A DNA stretch of 64,000 bases from Ammoniphilus oxalaticus (GCF_003609605.1 NZ_MCHY01000008.1:620001-684000); one strand, 5' to 3'; counted from the stretch's first letter, positions 51,564 to 59,483 are shown. Made by a program: numbers and translations. The notes: generated from the letters alone by a model not told the origin.

Positions 51564-51920
51564 TTATCGATTCCAGTTTCCAATGAGCTCGCGTAGATCA
51601 ATTGATCGAATGGAGTCTAATAAAACCGCTCGCATTTCTGGACTTTTTAACAAGTGTGTCATCGTTTGTTGCATTTCTGGCGTCCGCATCACATCTAGCA
51701 TCATATCCTGCATTTCCGAACTGGATAGCAACGTTGCAAATTCTTGTTTCATTTCTGGTGAAGACATGATCTCTAGAATCGCCTGTTTTACTTCGGGCGT
51801 GTTAATCCATTCCGCCGCCTTCTCTGCCGAAATGAGCGATTCCGGTTGCGGAAGAACGGAACACCCGCTGATGAAGCCGATCAGCGCGCCTATAATTAAG
51901 CTCTTTCTGACCAAATCCAT
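51564..51920 (-). CDS. GerD-like lipoprotein with tandem repeats
   Basis: 118-residue lipoprotein; lipobox I-S-G-C near residue 20. The mature part is five tandem units of about 14 residues: TPEVKQAILEIMSS, PEMKQEFATLLSS, SEMQDMMLDVMRT, PEMQQTMTHLLKS and PEMRAVLLDSIRS. The same P-E-M motif repeats occur in GerD, the inner-membrane lipoprotein that clusters spore germinant receptors. It is shorter than B. subtilis GerD (185 residues), so it may be a paralogue or a reduced form. The start is ATG 51920 or TTG 51914; AGGAGG is 3 and 9 bases upstream. Confidence 0.65.
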   Translation of the reverse strand: MDLVRKSLIIGALIGFISGCSVLPQPESLISAEKAAEWINTPEVKQAILEIMSSPEMKQEFATLLSSSEMQDMMLDVMRTPEMQQTMTHLLKSPEMRAVLLDSIRSIDLRELIGNWNR

Positions 51921-52132
51921 TCGCCTCCTATGAATCACCGCTATATAGTAGCTATTATTTCCAACGGAAAAGAAGCTAATCCTACGGATCCGAAACGTGA
52001 CTTCATGTCCACGAGAATAGGGATGTAGCTTTTGGCTAATTTCACAAAAGTCACTCCGTAAAACTAGGTAATCACCTATTCAGACTGTCCGTAATAATAT
52101 ATTTATGGAACCTATAAATGAGGTGGATGCCA

Positions 52133-52396
52133 ATGAACGATAAAAAGGTTGGAGATGACCTTACTTTAGTCGGTGGATGGTTATCCCTAATGGGTGGATT
52201 TTTGCAGGCAATCGGGGCAACAATCGTTGTTGAACCTGATTCCTCCGATTCTGCTGATCAGGAAATCAGCTTACTTAAAGAGGAGCTGCAACGAAATAAA
52301 AATCAAATGAAAAAACAACAGATACAAATGCGCCTTTGGCAATTACAACAGGAGCTAACGCAACTAGAGAAACAGTTGGAACCAAAGAAAAATTAG
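52133..52396 (+). CDS. Small membrane/coiled-coil protein A
   Basis: 87 residues. A Gly-rich hydrophobic segment (LTLVGGWLSLMGGFLQAIGATIVV) is followed by a coiled coil (LLKEELQRNKNQMKKQQIQ to the end). ATG 52133 has GAGGTGG upstream. It is followed after 38 bases by a protein of like design. Unrecognised. Confidence 0.6.
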   Translation: MNDKKVGDDLTLVGGWLSLMGGFLQAIGATIVVEPDSSDSADQEISLLKEELQRNKNQMKKQQIQMRLWQLQQELTQLEKQLEPKKN

Positions 52397-52434
52397 GGAA
52401 TGTAGCAAATTTGTAGCGGGGGAGGAGGCTGAGC

Positions 52435-52698
52435 ATGTCGAATTCAGGGGATCATGGCGGTGATGATGTCTGGGTGATCGCCTTGTGGATCATTGCAATC
52501 GGTTTTATTATACTTGCCATTGACAAAACAGCTCGATTAAATAATCCGCCCGCTAAGGTGAATGATACAACCGTCAACAAAAGCGAATCGCAACCGAAAG
52601 TTATCGAAGAAGACCAGCAATTGACTGAGCTGCAAGAGCAATTAAAAGAGCTTACCGACAGTATGCAAAAGTTAAAGAAGAAGGTGGGGCCCTGTTAA
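52435..52698 (+). CDS. Small membrane/coiled-coil protein B
   Basis: 87 residues: acidic head, transmembrane helix (WVIALWIIAIGFIILAI), linker, then a C-terminal coiled coil (QLTELQEQLKELTDSMQKLKKKV) ending G-P-C. GGAGGAGG is the ribosome binding site. With the preceding gene it forms a probable two-gene unit; a shared complex is possible. Unrecognised. Confidence 0.6.
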   Translation: MSNSGDHGGDDVWVIALWIIAIGFIILAIDKTARLNNPPAKVNDTTVNKSESQPKVIEEDQQLTELQEQLKELTDSMQKLKKKVGPC

Positions 52699-52757
52699 AA
52701 TCGCCGCTGTTTAGAACATCTTTTGACACGATTCTTGCGGAATGGACAAAACAGCCA

Positions 52758-52786
52758 TGGACAGGATGAAAGAATTGCATTATAAT
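52758..52786 (+). promoter_or_regulatory. Promoter of the riboflavin operon
   Basis: TGGACA at 52758-52763, exactly 17 bases, TATAAT at 52781-52786. The start would lie about 35 bases before the FMN aptamer. Confidence 0.75.
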
Positions 52787-52827
52787 TGGGTAAATTACTA
52801 TTACATTAAATGCGAAACTGAATATCG

Positions 52828-52984
52828 AATCCTTCGGGGCAGGGTGAAACTCCCGACCGGCGGTGATGGGGCGAACCTGACTTGGCGCCCTTAAGTCCGT
52901 GAGCTCAATGCTATCTATTGCCTAGCGCGAGCCGATTTGGTGGAATTCCAAAACCGACAGTAAAGTCTGGATGGGAGAAGGATT
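52828..52984 (+). ncRNA. FMN riboswitch (RFN element)
   Basis: P1 is AATCCTTC/GAAGGATT. The conserved core is present: CTTCGGGGCAGGGTGAAA, CCCGACCGGCGGTGAT, AGTCCGTGAGC, GATTTGGTGGAATTCCAAAA, CCGACAGTAAAGTCTGGATG and GGGAGAAGG. All junction positions I know for the class match. It controls the rib operon downstream and turns it off when FMN is high. The expression platform is unusually far away. Confidence 0.96.
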
Positions 52985-53052
52985 TAAGATAGCTTGGACA
53001 GTTTAACTGAATTCAGCCGACGGATGCCACAGGTTTTTAGAGGAGTCTATTG

Positions 53053-53157
53053 ATGACGCTTAAAAGTGTGGACGAGGTTTACGCGGTGCGTAAGGGATTG
53101 TTGTCGCTTAATCCGTTGGATTTGTCATCCCCTTTTCATCGGAGTAGTGTGGGTTGA
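53053..53157 (+). CDS. 34-residue leader ORF between FMN aptamer and ribD
   Basis: ATG 53053 has AGGAG 7 bases upstream. The product opens MTLKSVDEVYAVRKG and ends FHRSSVG; I do not recognise it. Codons 3-5 (CTTAAAAG, 53059-53066) are complementary to the 5' arm of the terminator at 53205 (CTTTTAAG). CTTAAA also complements TTTAAG just after the aptamer. A ribosome here could change leader folding. It may also be a chance ORF. Confidence 0.5.
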   Translation: MTLKSVDEVYAVRKGLLSLNPLDLSSPFHRSSVG

Positions 53158-53204
53158 CTTTTGGATAAAAATGTTTCTGCTATTCTTTATATTTCTCGAG
53201 CGCC

Positions 53205-53237
53205 CCTTTTAAGGTCAAATCTTAGAAGGTTTTTTTT
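53205..53237 (+). terminator. Attenuator terminator in the rib leader
   Basis: CCTTTTAAG/CTTAGAAGG (one G-T pair) followed by eight T. It is 220 bases beyond the aptamer and 29 before the ribD ATG. Confidence 0.75.
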
Positions 53238-53266
53238 GTTTGGGTCGGAATGGGGGAATCTGGTTA

Positions 53267-54370
53267 ATGGATCAACACGAATACTATATGCAAAAGGCGT
53301 TGCAGTGGGCGGATTCGCCTGGAGGACAAACCGAACCGAATCCGAAAGTAGGAGCGCTGCTCGTTAAAGAACATGAGATCATTGGGATCGGAGCTCATTT
53401 AAAGGCGGGTGGTCCTCATGCTGAGGTTCACGCGTTGCGGATGGCGGGGGAGCGGGCTAACGGAGCAACGCTGTATGTCACATTGGAACCGTGCAGCCAT
53501 GTCGGCAGGACTTCGCCTTGCGCCGAAGCTGTCATTCAAGCGGGTATAAAAAAGGTCGTGATTGCGACGCTTGATCCAAATCCGCTCGTTGCTGGGCGCG
53601 GTGTTAAGATGCTAAAACAGGCGGGAATTGAAGTCATCAGCGGGATTTGTGAACAACAGTCCTTGCAGATGAACGAAATTTTTAATAAATATATTACGAC
53701 GGGAAAGCCCTTCGTCACCGTCAAAACAGCCTCAACGCTCGATGGGAAAGTGGCAACGCAAACGGGTAGCAGCCGCTGGATCTCCGGCCCGAGATCCCGA
53801 TTGGAAGTGCACCGTATGAGACATGAATCCCGCGCGATTCTTGTTGGCGTTGGCACTGTGCTTCAAGATAATCCTGAGTTAACGACACGGCTGCCTGAAG
53901 GAGGCAGAAACCCGATTCGCGTCATTTTGGATTCGCGTTTGCGTACTCCGCTTGATTGTAAGCTGGTGACGGACGGACAAGCCCCGACGTGGATTTATAC
54001 GACGACGCAAGCGCCAAAGGAAAAGATGGAACTTCTTCAAGCGCATGGGATCGATGTATTTCCAGTGTCCAGCGGACCGAGCGTAGATCTGTCAAAGATG
54101 CTAAAGCATCTAGCGGAACAGGGGATTGCATCTTTGCTCGTTGAGGGGGGCAGTCAAGTGAATGGCTCATTCCTAAAAGCGAAAGAAATCGATAAGATCG
54201 TCACGTTCATTGCTCCTAAGCTTGTCGGCGGGGAGGATGCCCCAACTTCATTCGGAGGCGAGGGAGTCATGGAGATGGGCGAGGCCGTTCTTTTAAAAAA
54301 TATGAAATTTAGGCAAGTCGGCGACGATTTGCGGATTGATGGATATCCAATCTGGGAGGAGGGAGATTAA
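53267..54370 (+). CDS. ribD: Riboflavin biosynthesis deaminase/reductase RibD
   Basis: 367-residue bifunctional enzyme. It deaminates then reduces the pyrimidine intermediate made by GTP cyclohydrolase II. The deaminase domain (1-145) has the Zn motif PHAEVHAL near 49-56 and EPCSHVGRTSPCAEA near 75-89. The reductase domain (150-367) has VKTASTLDGKVATQTGSSRW and LLVEGGSQVNG. ATG 53267 follows GGGGGAATCTGG; an upstream in-frame ATG at 53240 lies just after the attenuator and has no ribosome binding site. The stop overlaps the ribE ATG by one base, so translation is coupled. Confidence 0.95.
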   Translation: MDQHEYYMQKALQWADSPGGQTEPNPKVGALLVKEHEIIGIGAHLKAGGPHAEVHALRMAGERANGATLYVTLEPCSHVGRTSPCAEAVIQAGIKKVVIATLDPNPLVAGRGVKMLKQAGIEVISGICEQQSLQMNEIFNKYITTGKPFVTVKTASTLDGKVATQTGSSRWISGPRSRLEVHRMRHESRAILVGVGTVLQDNPELTTRLPEGGRNPIRVILDSRLRTPLDCKLVTDGQAPTWIYTTTQAPKEKMELLQAHGIDVFPVSSGPSVDLSKMLKHLAEQGIASLLVEGGSQVNGSFLKAKEIDKIVTFIAPKLVGGEDAPTSFGGEGVMEMGEAVLLKNMKFRQVGDDLRIDGYPIWEEGD

Positions 54371-55011
54371 TGTTTACAGGAATTGTCGAAGAAAAAGGGG
54401 TCCTCAAAGCTGTTCATCGCGGTGAAAACTGGATGGTTCTGACGATTGAAGCGGCAACCGTCTTGGAAGATGTTGGATTAGGCGATAGCATTGCGGTGAA
54501 CGGGGTCTGCCTAACGGTGACTTCGTTCACAACGACATCTTTTACGGTGGATGTGATGCCTGAGACATTCGAAAAAACAAACCTCTCTTCGATCTCGATC
54601 GGCGCTCCGCTCAATCTAGAGCGGGCGATGGCTGCGGATGGGCGTTTTGGGGGACACTTTGTATCCGGGCATGTCGATGGAACGGGAACGGTCGCCTCGA
54701 TCAAGCCATTGGGGAATGCAGTTGTGTACGAAATTAAGGCAGAAGAAACATTGCTTTATTATATGATTCCGAAAGGGTCGATTACGATTGACGGAATTAG
54801 TTTAACTCTTTTGGATGTGAATAATCAGTCGTTTACGGTATCGATCATCCCTCACACGCTCGAACAAACAACCTTGCAAGATCGAAAAGTGGGCGATCAG
54901 GTAAACTTAGAGTGTGACATGATTGGTAAATATATAGAAAAGTTTATTCAACATCGAAAACCAACATCGAATTTGACAAAGGATTTTTTAACTGAACACG
55001 GATTTATTTAA
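54370..55011 (+). CDS. ribE: Riboflavin synthase alpha subunit RibE
   Basis: 213 residues, two tandem lumazine-binding barrels (about 1-97 and 98-195). It dismutates 6,7-dimethyl-8-ribityllumazine to riboflavin. The opening [10 protein letters not shown] and the repeated NGVCLTV and DGISLTL segments mark the two halves; [12 protein letters not shown] lies between. It overlaps ribD by one base. The C-terminal 18 residues extend a little beyond the usual end. Confidence 0.95.
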   Translation: MFTGIVEEKGVLKAVHRGENWMVLTIEAATVLEDVGLGDSIAVNGVCLTVTSFTTTSFTVDVMPETFEKTNLSSISIGAPLNLERAMAADGRFGGHFVSGHVDGTGTVASIKPLGNAVVYEIKAEETLLYYMIPKGSITIDGISLTLLDVNNQSFTVSIIPHTLEQTTLQDRKVGDQVNLECDMIGKYIEKFIQHRKPTSNLTKDFLTEHGFI

Positions 55012-55025
55012 GGAGGCGCTTGTTC

Positions 55026-56219
55026 ATGTTTCATTCTATAGAAGCAGCTCTGCAAGATCTGTTGGATGGCAAGCCGATCATTGTGGTCGATGACGAAGAC
55101 CGTGAGAATGAAGGAGATTTCGTATCTCTAGCTGAAAAAACAACACCCGAAGTGATTAATTTTATGATTACTCACGGCAAAGGGTTAGTTTGTACGCCGA
55201 TCACGGAAGAAAGAGCTCTGCAATTAGATTTAAACCAGATGGTGCAACAAAACACAGATGCGCATGGCACGGCATTTACCGTTTCGATTGACGCTTTTGA
55301 TACGTCGACAGGCATTTCGGCGCATGAACGCTCGAAAACAATTTTAGATATGATTGATCCCGATAAGAAACCTGAACATTTTCGTCGACCAGGTCATATA
55401 TTTCCGCTCGTTGCCAAAGAGGGTGGCGTGTTGCGTAGAGCCGGTCATACGGAAGCGGCGGTTGATCTGGCAAAATTATGCGGCGCTTATCCAGCGGGTG
55501 TCATCTGTGAAATTATTAAAGAGGACGGCAGTATGGCGCGTGTTCCCGATCTACTCGTTATGGCGAAAGAATTCGATCTAAAAATCATTTCGATTGAAGA
55601 TTTGATTCGCTATCGCACTGAAAAAGAAAATCATGTGGCCCGTGAAGCGGATGTAGTTATGCCAACTTCTAAAGGGGATTTTCGTCTCATCGCTTTCTCC
55701 AACCAGCTTAATGACAAAGAGCATGTCGCTTTGGTGAAAGGAGAACTCGATCCAGAGCGTCCGACGCTCGTGCGTGTTCACTCTGAATGCTTGACAGGGG
55801 ATGTGTTCCACTCTCATCGTTGTGACTGTGGACCTCAGTTAGACCGCGCGTTGGAAATGATTGAAGAGGAAGGCAATGGCGTCTTGCTTTATATGCGTCA
55901 AGAAGGACGAGGCATTGGCCTAATTAACAAGTTGAAAGCATACAAGCTGCAAGAAGAAGGGTTGGATACGGTCGAAGCGAACGAAAAACTTGGCTTCCCG
56001 CCGGATCTTCGCGATTATGGGATTGGCGCTCAAATCTTGCGTGATCTCGGCATTGGTAAAATCCGCCTGCTGACGAATAACCCGCGTAAGATCAAAGGTT
56101 TGAATGGATATGGATTAGAAGTGGTTGAAAGAGTCCCGATTGAAATCGATTCAAACGAACGCAACGAAGCGTATTTACGCGCGAAAAAAGATAAATTGGG
56201 ACATCTACTGAACATATAA
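55026..56219 (+). CDS. ribBA: Bifunctional DHBP synthase/GTP cyclohydrolase II RibBA
   Basis: 397-residue two-domain enzyme supplying both riboflavin precursors. The DHBP synthase half (1-200) has the acidic metal loop [11 protein letters not shown] near 22-32 and RRPGHIFPL near 119. The GTP cyclohydrolase II half (205-397) has the Zn cysteines in [15 protein letters not shown] near 257-271, RQEGRGIGL near 290 and LLTNNPRKI near 340. ATG 55026 has AAGGAGG upstream, 14 bases after ribE. It is the third gene of the operon. Confidence 0.96.
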   Translation: MFHSIEAALQDLLDGKPIIVVDDEDRENEGDFVSLAEKTTPEVINFMITHGKGLVCTPITEERALQLDLNQMVQQNTDAHGTAFTVSIDAFDTSTGISAHERSKTILDMIDPDKKPEHFRRPGHIFPLVAKEGGVLRRAGHTEAAVDLAKLCGAYPAGVICEIIKEDGSMARVPDLLVMAKEFDLKIISIEDLIRYRTEKENHVAREADVVMPTSKGDFRLIAFSNQLNDKEHVALVKGELDPERPTLVRVHSECLTGDVFHSHRCDCGPQLDRALEMIEEEGNGVLLYMRQEGRGIGLINKLKAYKLQEEGLDTVEANEKLGFPPDLRDYGIGAQILRDLGIGKIRLLTNNPRKIKGLNGYGLEVVERVPIEIDSNERNEAYLRAKKDKLGHLLNI

Positions 56220-56238
56220 AGGGAAGGGGTAAAGAGGA

Positions 56239-56706
56239 ATGGCTCAGATTTTTGAAGGACATTTAGTTGGCTCAGGTTTAAAAGTGGGGATTGTTGTTGG
56301 ACGTTTTAATGAATTTATTACGTCTAAGTTGCTTGGCGGGGCGTTAGACGCTTTAAAACGTCATGGTGTCGAGGAAGAAAATGTGGATATCGCGTGGGTG
56401 CCAGGCGCTTTTGAAATATCTTTGATCGCTAAAAAAATGGCGGACAGCAAAAAATATGACGCGGTGATCACGCTAGGCACAGTCATTCGCGGCGCGACGC
56501 CTCACTTTGATTTTGTTTGCAGCGAAGTAGCAAAGGGAGTCGCTTCTATTGCTTTAGAAAGCGGGGTGCCGACAATCTTTGGTGTATTGACGACAGATAC
56601 AATTGAACAAGCGATTGAGCGCGCGGGAACGAAAGCGGGCAATAAAGGTTGGGAAGCGGCCGCCGCTGCGATTGAGATGGCGAACTTATCTAAACAATTT
56701 GAATAA
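56239..56706 (+). CDS. ribH: 6,7-dimethyl-8-ribityllumazine synthase RibH
   Basis: 155-residue lumazine synthase, which condenses the two RibBA/RibD-derived precursors and assembles as a 60-mer shell in Bacilli. Motifs: [14 protein letters not shown] near 23-36, VPGAFEISL near 54-62, [15 protein letters not shown] near 80-94 (His in the active site) and [12 protein letters not shown] near 114. It is the last operon gene, 19 bases after ribBA, with GGAAGGGG as ribosome binding site. Confidence 0.96.
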   Translation: MAQIFEGHLVGSGLKVGIVVGRFNEFITSKLLGGALDALKRHGVEEENVDIAWVPGAFEISLIAKKMADSKKYDAVITLGTVIRGATPHFDFVCSEVAKGVASIALESGVPTIFGVLTTDTIEQAIERAGTKAGNKGWEAAAAAIEMANLSKQFE

Positions 56707-56719
56707 ATAGTAAATCTTC

Positions 56720-56754
56720 AAGACGTGGGACCATGATGGTCCTGCGTCTTTTTT
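56720..56754 (+). terminator. Terminator of the riboflavin operon
   Basis: AAGACG-T-GGGACC paired with GGTCC-TG-CGTCTT, then six T. Confidence 0.85.
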
Positions 56755-56863
56755 GGTTGTTCAATGATTCGACACCAAATCTTGTGAATTCCGTCACACA
56801 GAAAGAGGCTTTTATGCCTTACTATGGGGGTAGACTAGATCGATAAAGGGGGGATTATCTGAA

Positions 56864-57511
56864 GTGACGGGTTTACTGCCGCTACTTTATAATACTGTCA
56901 TTGTTTTCGTATTGTTTTTCATTTTATATGGTATGATCCGCTATAATCCATATCCAGCCATCAAGAGAGAACATTGGATCGGCTTTACCTGTTCAATTTG
57001 TATTATCTTTTGTATGTCGTTTTCATTTGAAGTTTTACCCGGCTACATTTATGATTTACGGACAATCCCCTTTGTAATAGGAATTTTGTACGGAGGTTAT
57101 CTTGGCGGGGGACTTTCAGCGCTAACGCTGTATCTCTTCCGTTACCATTTGGGAGGGGCGGGAAATTGGAACGTTTGGATTGTTTATAGCGTTATCTTGG
57201 TGTTGACTTATCTAATTATTCCAATGTATGCGGAGGCTAAGCTGAATCGAAAAAAGTGGATGGCTACCACCTTGACTTTACTAACGGCTACTTTAATGTT
57301 GGCTAATACGCAATTTCGAGAAGGATTACCTGTAAATGCTCTGTTTTCGATGTTTACTTATTTGGTTTTACATGGATCCGTGATAGGATTTATTATTCAT
57401 TTGATTGAGCAAGCGCGCGTCAGTAACAGCATTTTTACTTGGGCCAACCAATCCTATGAAAAAGTAGCTCGAAATTTATCAGACCGAAAACGAGGTCGAT
57501 CCCGTTGTTAA
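56864..57511 (+). CDS. 5TMR-LYT-type membrane sensor without kinase domain
   Basis: 215-residue membrane protein with six hydrophobic segments. YDLRTIPFVIGILYGGYLGGGLSAL near 63-87 is the 5TMR-LYT signature also seen in the kinase at 39491 (LDIRYIPFIIS...). It ends in a short basic tail (SDRKRGRSRC) where a PAS or kinase domain would begin, with a normal stop. It resembles the sensor part of KinB-like kinases. It may be an accessory sensor or a truncated remnant. The GTG start has AAAGGGGGGA about 11 bases upstream. Confidence 0.65.
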   Translation: MTGLLPLLYNTVIVFVLFFILYGMIRYNPYPAIKREHWIGFTCSICIIFCMSFSFEVLPGYIYDLRTIPFVIGILYGGYLGGGLSALTLYLFRYHLGGAGNWNVWIVYSVILVLTYLIIPMYAEAKLNRKKWMATTLTLLTATLMLANTQFREGLPVNALFSMFTYLVLHGSVIGFIIHLIEQARVSNSIFTWANQSYEKVARNLSDRKRGRSRC

Positions 57512-57519
57512 CCACGTAA

Positions 57520-57552
57520 AAAACCCTATCCTGCAGCCATAGGATAGGGTTT
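57520..57552. terminator. Bidirectional terminator
   Basis: AAACCCTATCCT/AGGATAGGGTTT stem around GCAGCCAT, with the better T-run on the minus strand. Confidence 0.8.
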
Positions 57553-57558
57553 GCCATT

Positions 57559-57744
57559 TTATTGTCTCATTGGAATAATGAAAACTCTCTTCTGTTCTTT
57601 ATCTGTTGGTAACGCCCTGTATTTCGCCAATTCTTCATCACTTAAACGATAATTCACGACATCTCCGTTCGCTTGTTCCTCGGTAACATCATGGCGCGGA
57701 ACAACCGTACGTTTCGTCGGATGAATGATTCGTCCCATAGTCAT
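57559..57744 (-). CDS. Hypothetical protein, 61 residues
   Basis: Small, soluble, basic-then-acidic protein (RIIHPTKRTVVPRHDV...LSDEELAKYRALP...RVFIIPMRQ). GGAGG lies 10 bases before ATG 57744. A terminator follows. Not recognised. Confidence 0.6.
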   Translation of the reverse strand: MTMGRIIHPTKRTVVPRHDVTEEQANGDVVNYRLSDEELAKYRALPTDKEQKRVFIIPMRQ

Positions 57745-57999
57745 TCTAGCTTATCCTCCTTTATAACACATTCTAAACGGAAGCAGCTAGGGTGAAAACT
57801 GAGCGTTATTTCAGAGCCTACCTTAGAGAACTATTGACCAATAGCAGTAGGTTCCGTTTATTATAACTTAAACAATTATAAATAGCTACTTAAGTTTCTG
57901 GAAAAATAAGGGAGGGAGTTCAAGGGTCTGTGTCAAACGGAGAGACTGACGCAATGTAAGATGTATCGCCGCCTCGACTTTTTGCCTCGTACATCGCCT

Positions 58000-58022
58000 G
58001 ATGGGGCCGTTTTGGCCCCATC
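58000..58022. repeat. Perfect 9-bp inverted repeat
   Basis: GATGGGGCC-GTTTT-GGCCCCATC with no T-run on either strand, after the end of the minus-strand gene at 58046. The surrounding stretch 57745-58045 has no other recognised feature. Confidence 0.5.
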
Positions 58023-58045
58023 TGGTGATTCCCGATTGCTTCTAA

Positions 58046-58330
58046 TTAATATCCATAGTAAGGAGGATAGCCGTAAGGCGCGGGGTAGGGGGCATAGGGA
58101 TAATAGGATGGATACGGTCGGCGTCGTCTTCTGGCGGCGATCGCGGCAATTGCAAATAAAGGCAGCGTCCAATAGATGAAAGGGGCGCTTCGATCTGAGC
58201 GTGTTTCATCTTCTATCGCCATCGTGACTTTTTCCGAGTTTACATCTACAATGTACCCTCTGTGCGCGCTTCCGTCATGCATGGTTACTTTTACATATTT
58301 GTATAAATGACCTTGACATACTTGAAACAT
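58046..58330 (-). CDS. Sm/SH3-like head with Pro/Tyr-rich tail
   Basis: 94 residues. The head (LYKYVKVTMHDGSAHRGYIVDVNSEKVTMAI) has the strand pattern of a small barrel. A hydrophobic segment follows (FIYWTLPLFAIAAIAA), then R-R-R-R-R and a tail of Pro and Tyr (PYPSYYPYAPYPAPYG). Pro/Tyr-rich tails are frequent in spore-coat proteins. AGGAGG precedes the start at 58330. The gene diverges from the similar small gene at 58513. Unrecognised. Confidence 0.6.
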   Translation of the reverse strand: MFQVCQGHLYKYVKVTMHDGSAHRGYIVDVNSEKVTMAIEDETRSDRSAPFIYWTLPLFAIAAIAARRRRRPYPSYYPYAPYPAPYGYPPYYGY

Positions 58331-58512
58331 TTTTCCTGATTCGATTGGAATCAGCCTCCTTATCCTTTATAAAAATTATTCCATCGCTTCATATTATTGA
58401 AACAAGGCGGAGGTTGACTGGGCTAACGTAAAAAAATAGATGATTTTACATAGGAGTACGTTTATACGGGTGCGAGCGGTCAAGCATAAATTAATAGAAA
58501 GGAGGCGGAGAC

Positions 58513-58734
58513 ATGGATGAGATTGATGCTAAAAGTCTACATGCGTGTTTAAATAGAGTGGTCAAAATTGAAAGGGAGAAGAAGATTTACGTTGGGAGAT
58601 TGATTCATGTGGATGATACGCAGATTAAATTAAGACTGGCAACGAAGCAAAGGAAGAATCAAACGGTTTCTATTTTAATAGAAGAGATCGATGCGGTCAT
58701 GTATCGCATTGCCGAGAAAAGAGTTGGCTATTAA
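58513..58734 (+). CDS. Small Sm/SH3-like protein, 73 residues
   Basis: Beta-rich: NRVVKIEREKKIYVGRLIHVDDTQIKLRL and VSILIEEIDAVMYRI. The V-K-I...G-x-L/I-x-x-V...I-x-L order resembles the head of the divergent protein at 58046. AAAGGAGG precedes the ATG. No family can be named. Confidence 0.6.
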   Translation: MDEIDAKSLHACLNRVVKIEREKKIYVGRLIHVDDTQIKLRLATKQRKNQTVSILIEEIDAVMYRIAEKRVGY

Positions 58735-58745
58735 ATCAATTCAAA

Positions 58746-58785
58746 CAAAAAAAAGTGTTTCCCATAGGCGGGAGACACTCTTTAT
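58746..58785. terminator. Bidirectional terminator for the SR1P gene and the 58513 gene
   Basis: AGTGTTTCCC/GGGAGACACT stem (one mismatch) around ATAGGC, with an eight-base T-run on the minus strand and CTTTAT on the plus strand. Confidence 0.8.
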
Positions 58786-58788
58786 CTA

Positions 58789-58896
58789 TTATTTTTTATC
58801 TTTACATTTTGGGCATTTTCCATAAAGAACCGCTACCTTCTCATCGGTCATATAGTCGATTGTTTGATCGCAATCTTGGCAAACAAGTACAGTCAT
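58789..58896 (-). CDS. SR1P-family peptide (35 residues)
   Basis: The sequence VLVCQDCDQTIDYMTDEKV followed by AVLYGKCPKC matches SR1P, the peptide made from the dual-function small RNA SR1. In B. subtilis SR1P binds GapA and promotes RNA turnover, while SR1 base-pairs with the ahrC mRNA for arginine catabolism. The CxxC pairs at 6-9 and 28-31 suggest Zn binding. AAGGAGG lies 8 bases before ATG 58896 and a terminator follows the stop by a few bases. The RNA itself probably spans about 58746 to about 58915 on the minus strand. Confidence 0.8.
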   Translation of the reverse strand: MTVLVCQDCDQTIDYMTDEKVAVLYGKCPKCKDKK

Positions 58897-59114
58897 CTTG
58901 TACACCCTCCTTCTAATTGTATGACACAATGGATCATTCGTATGACTTTATTGTAATTGAAACTGTTCAAGATGAGAAGACTGCATTTTTTGTCCCATGC
59001 AGGACGTTTTTAGTCCATCAAAATAGGTAGATTTACCCTGTCAAATGTACAATCCAGTTAAGATGGGACGCGCATATACTAGAGTGAGATAAAAGAGGTG
59101 AGAAGGAGATCGGC

Positions 59115-59189
59115 ATGAGGCTATTATGGGTGCTCGGCACCGTCGTGTTGTTTGGAATTGCGGGTCTGTATTGTTTGTATATTATTTAG
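59115..59189 (+). CDS. 24-residue transmembrane peptide
   Basis: MRLLWVLGTVVLFGIAGLYC then LYII: one helix with an Arg at the cytosolic end. AAGGAG lies about 7 bases before ATG 59115 and a strong terminator follows at 59235. Family unknown. Confidence 0.5.
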   Translation: MRLLWVLGTVVLFGIAGLYCLYII

Positions 59190-59234
59190 GTAAAAGAGGG
59201 GAGCGCAGATAGAGGTTTGTTGATTCCCAAAGGG

Positions 59235-59259
59235 GGCCCTAATACAAGGGCCTTTTTTT
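59235..59259 (+). terminator. Terminator of the 24-residue peptide gene
   Basis: GGCCCT/AGGGCC stem followed by seven T. Confidence 0.85.
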
Positions 59260-59270
59260 GTCCTATTTAG

Positions 59271-59483
59271 TTAGGTCGAAGAAGGAGTGGATGCTGTTGG
59301 TCCTTTCCGAACGCCTGGCGAGTGAGTTGAGATTGGCTTTCCTCCCCGCTTCGGGATGATCAGTTTTCCTTTGCTCAGCTTGCTCACGATTTTTCCTTGT
59401 TTCGCCTGTTTTTTCAAGCTTTCTCGTTGTTTTTTGAGTTTTTTTAGATGCTCGCGCCGTCTTTTTTCTGTTTTGTCTGTCAT
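59271..59483 (-). CDS. Small basic hypothetical protein (70 residues)
   Basis: The N-terminal half is a highly charged helix (KTEKRRREHLKKLKKQRESL). The C-terminal half is rich in Pro, Ser and Thr. Such a profile could bind nucleic acid or the spore coat; nothing specific is recognised. GGAGGGA lies 7-8 bases before ATG 59483. Confidence 0.55.
   Translation of the reverse strand: MTDKTEKRRREHLKKLKKQRESLKKQAKQGKIVSKLSKGKLIIPKRGGKPISTHSPGVRKGPTASTPSST

Noticed and set aside
57961-58179. 72-codon plus-strand ORF opposite the 58046 gene
   Set aside because: No ribosome binding site, and the minus-strand frame has a clear start signal and the ordered Pro/Tyr tail.
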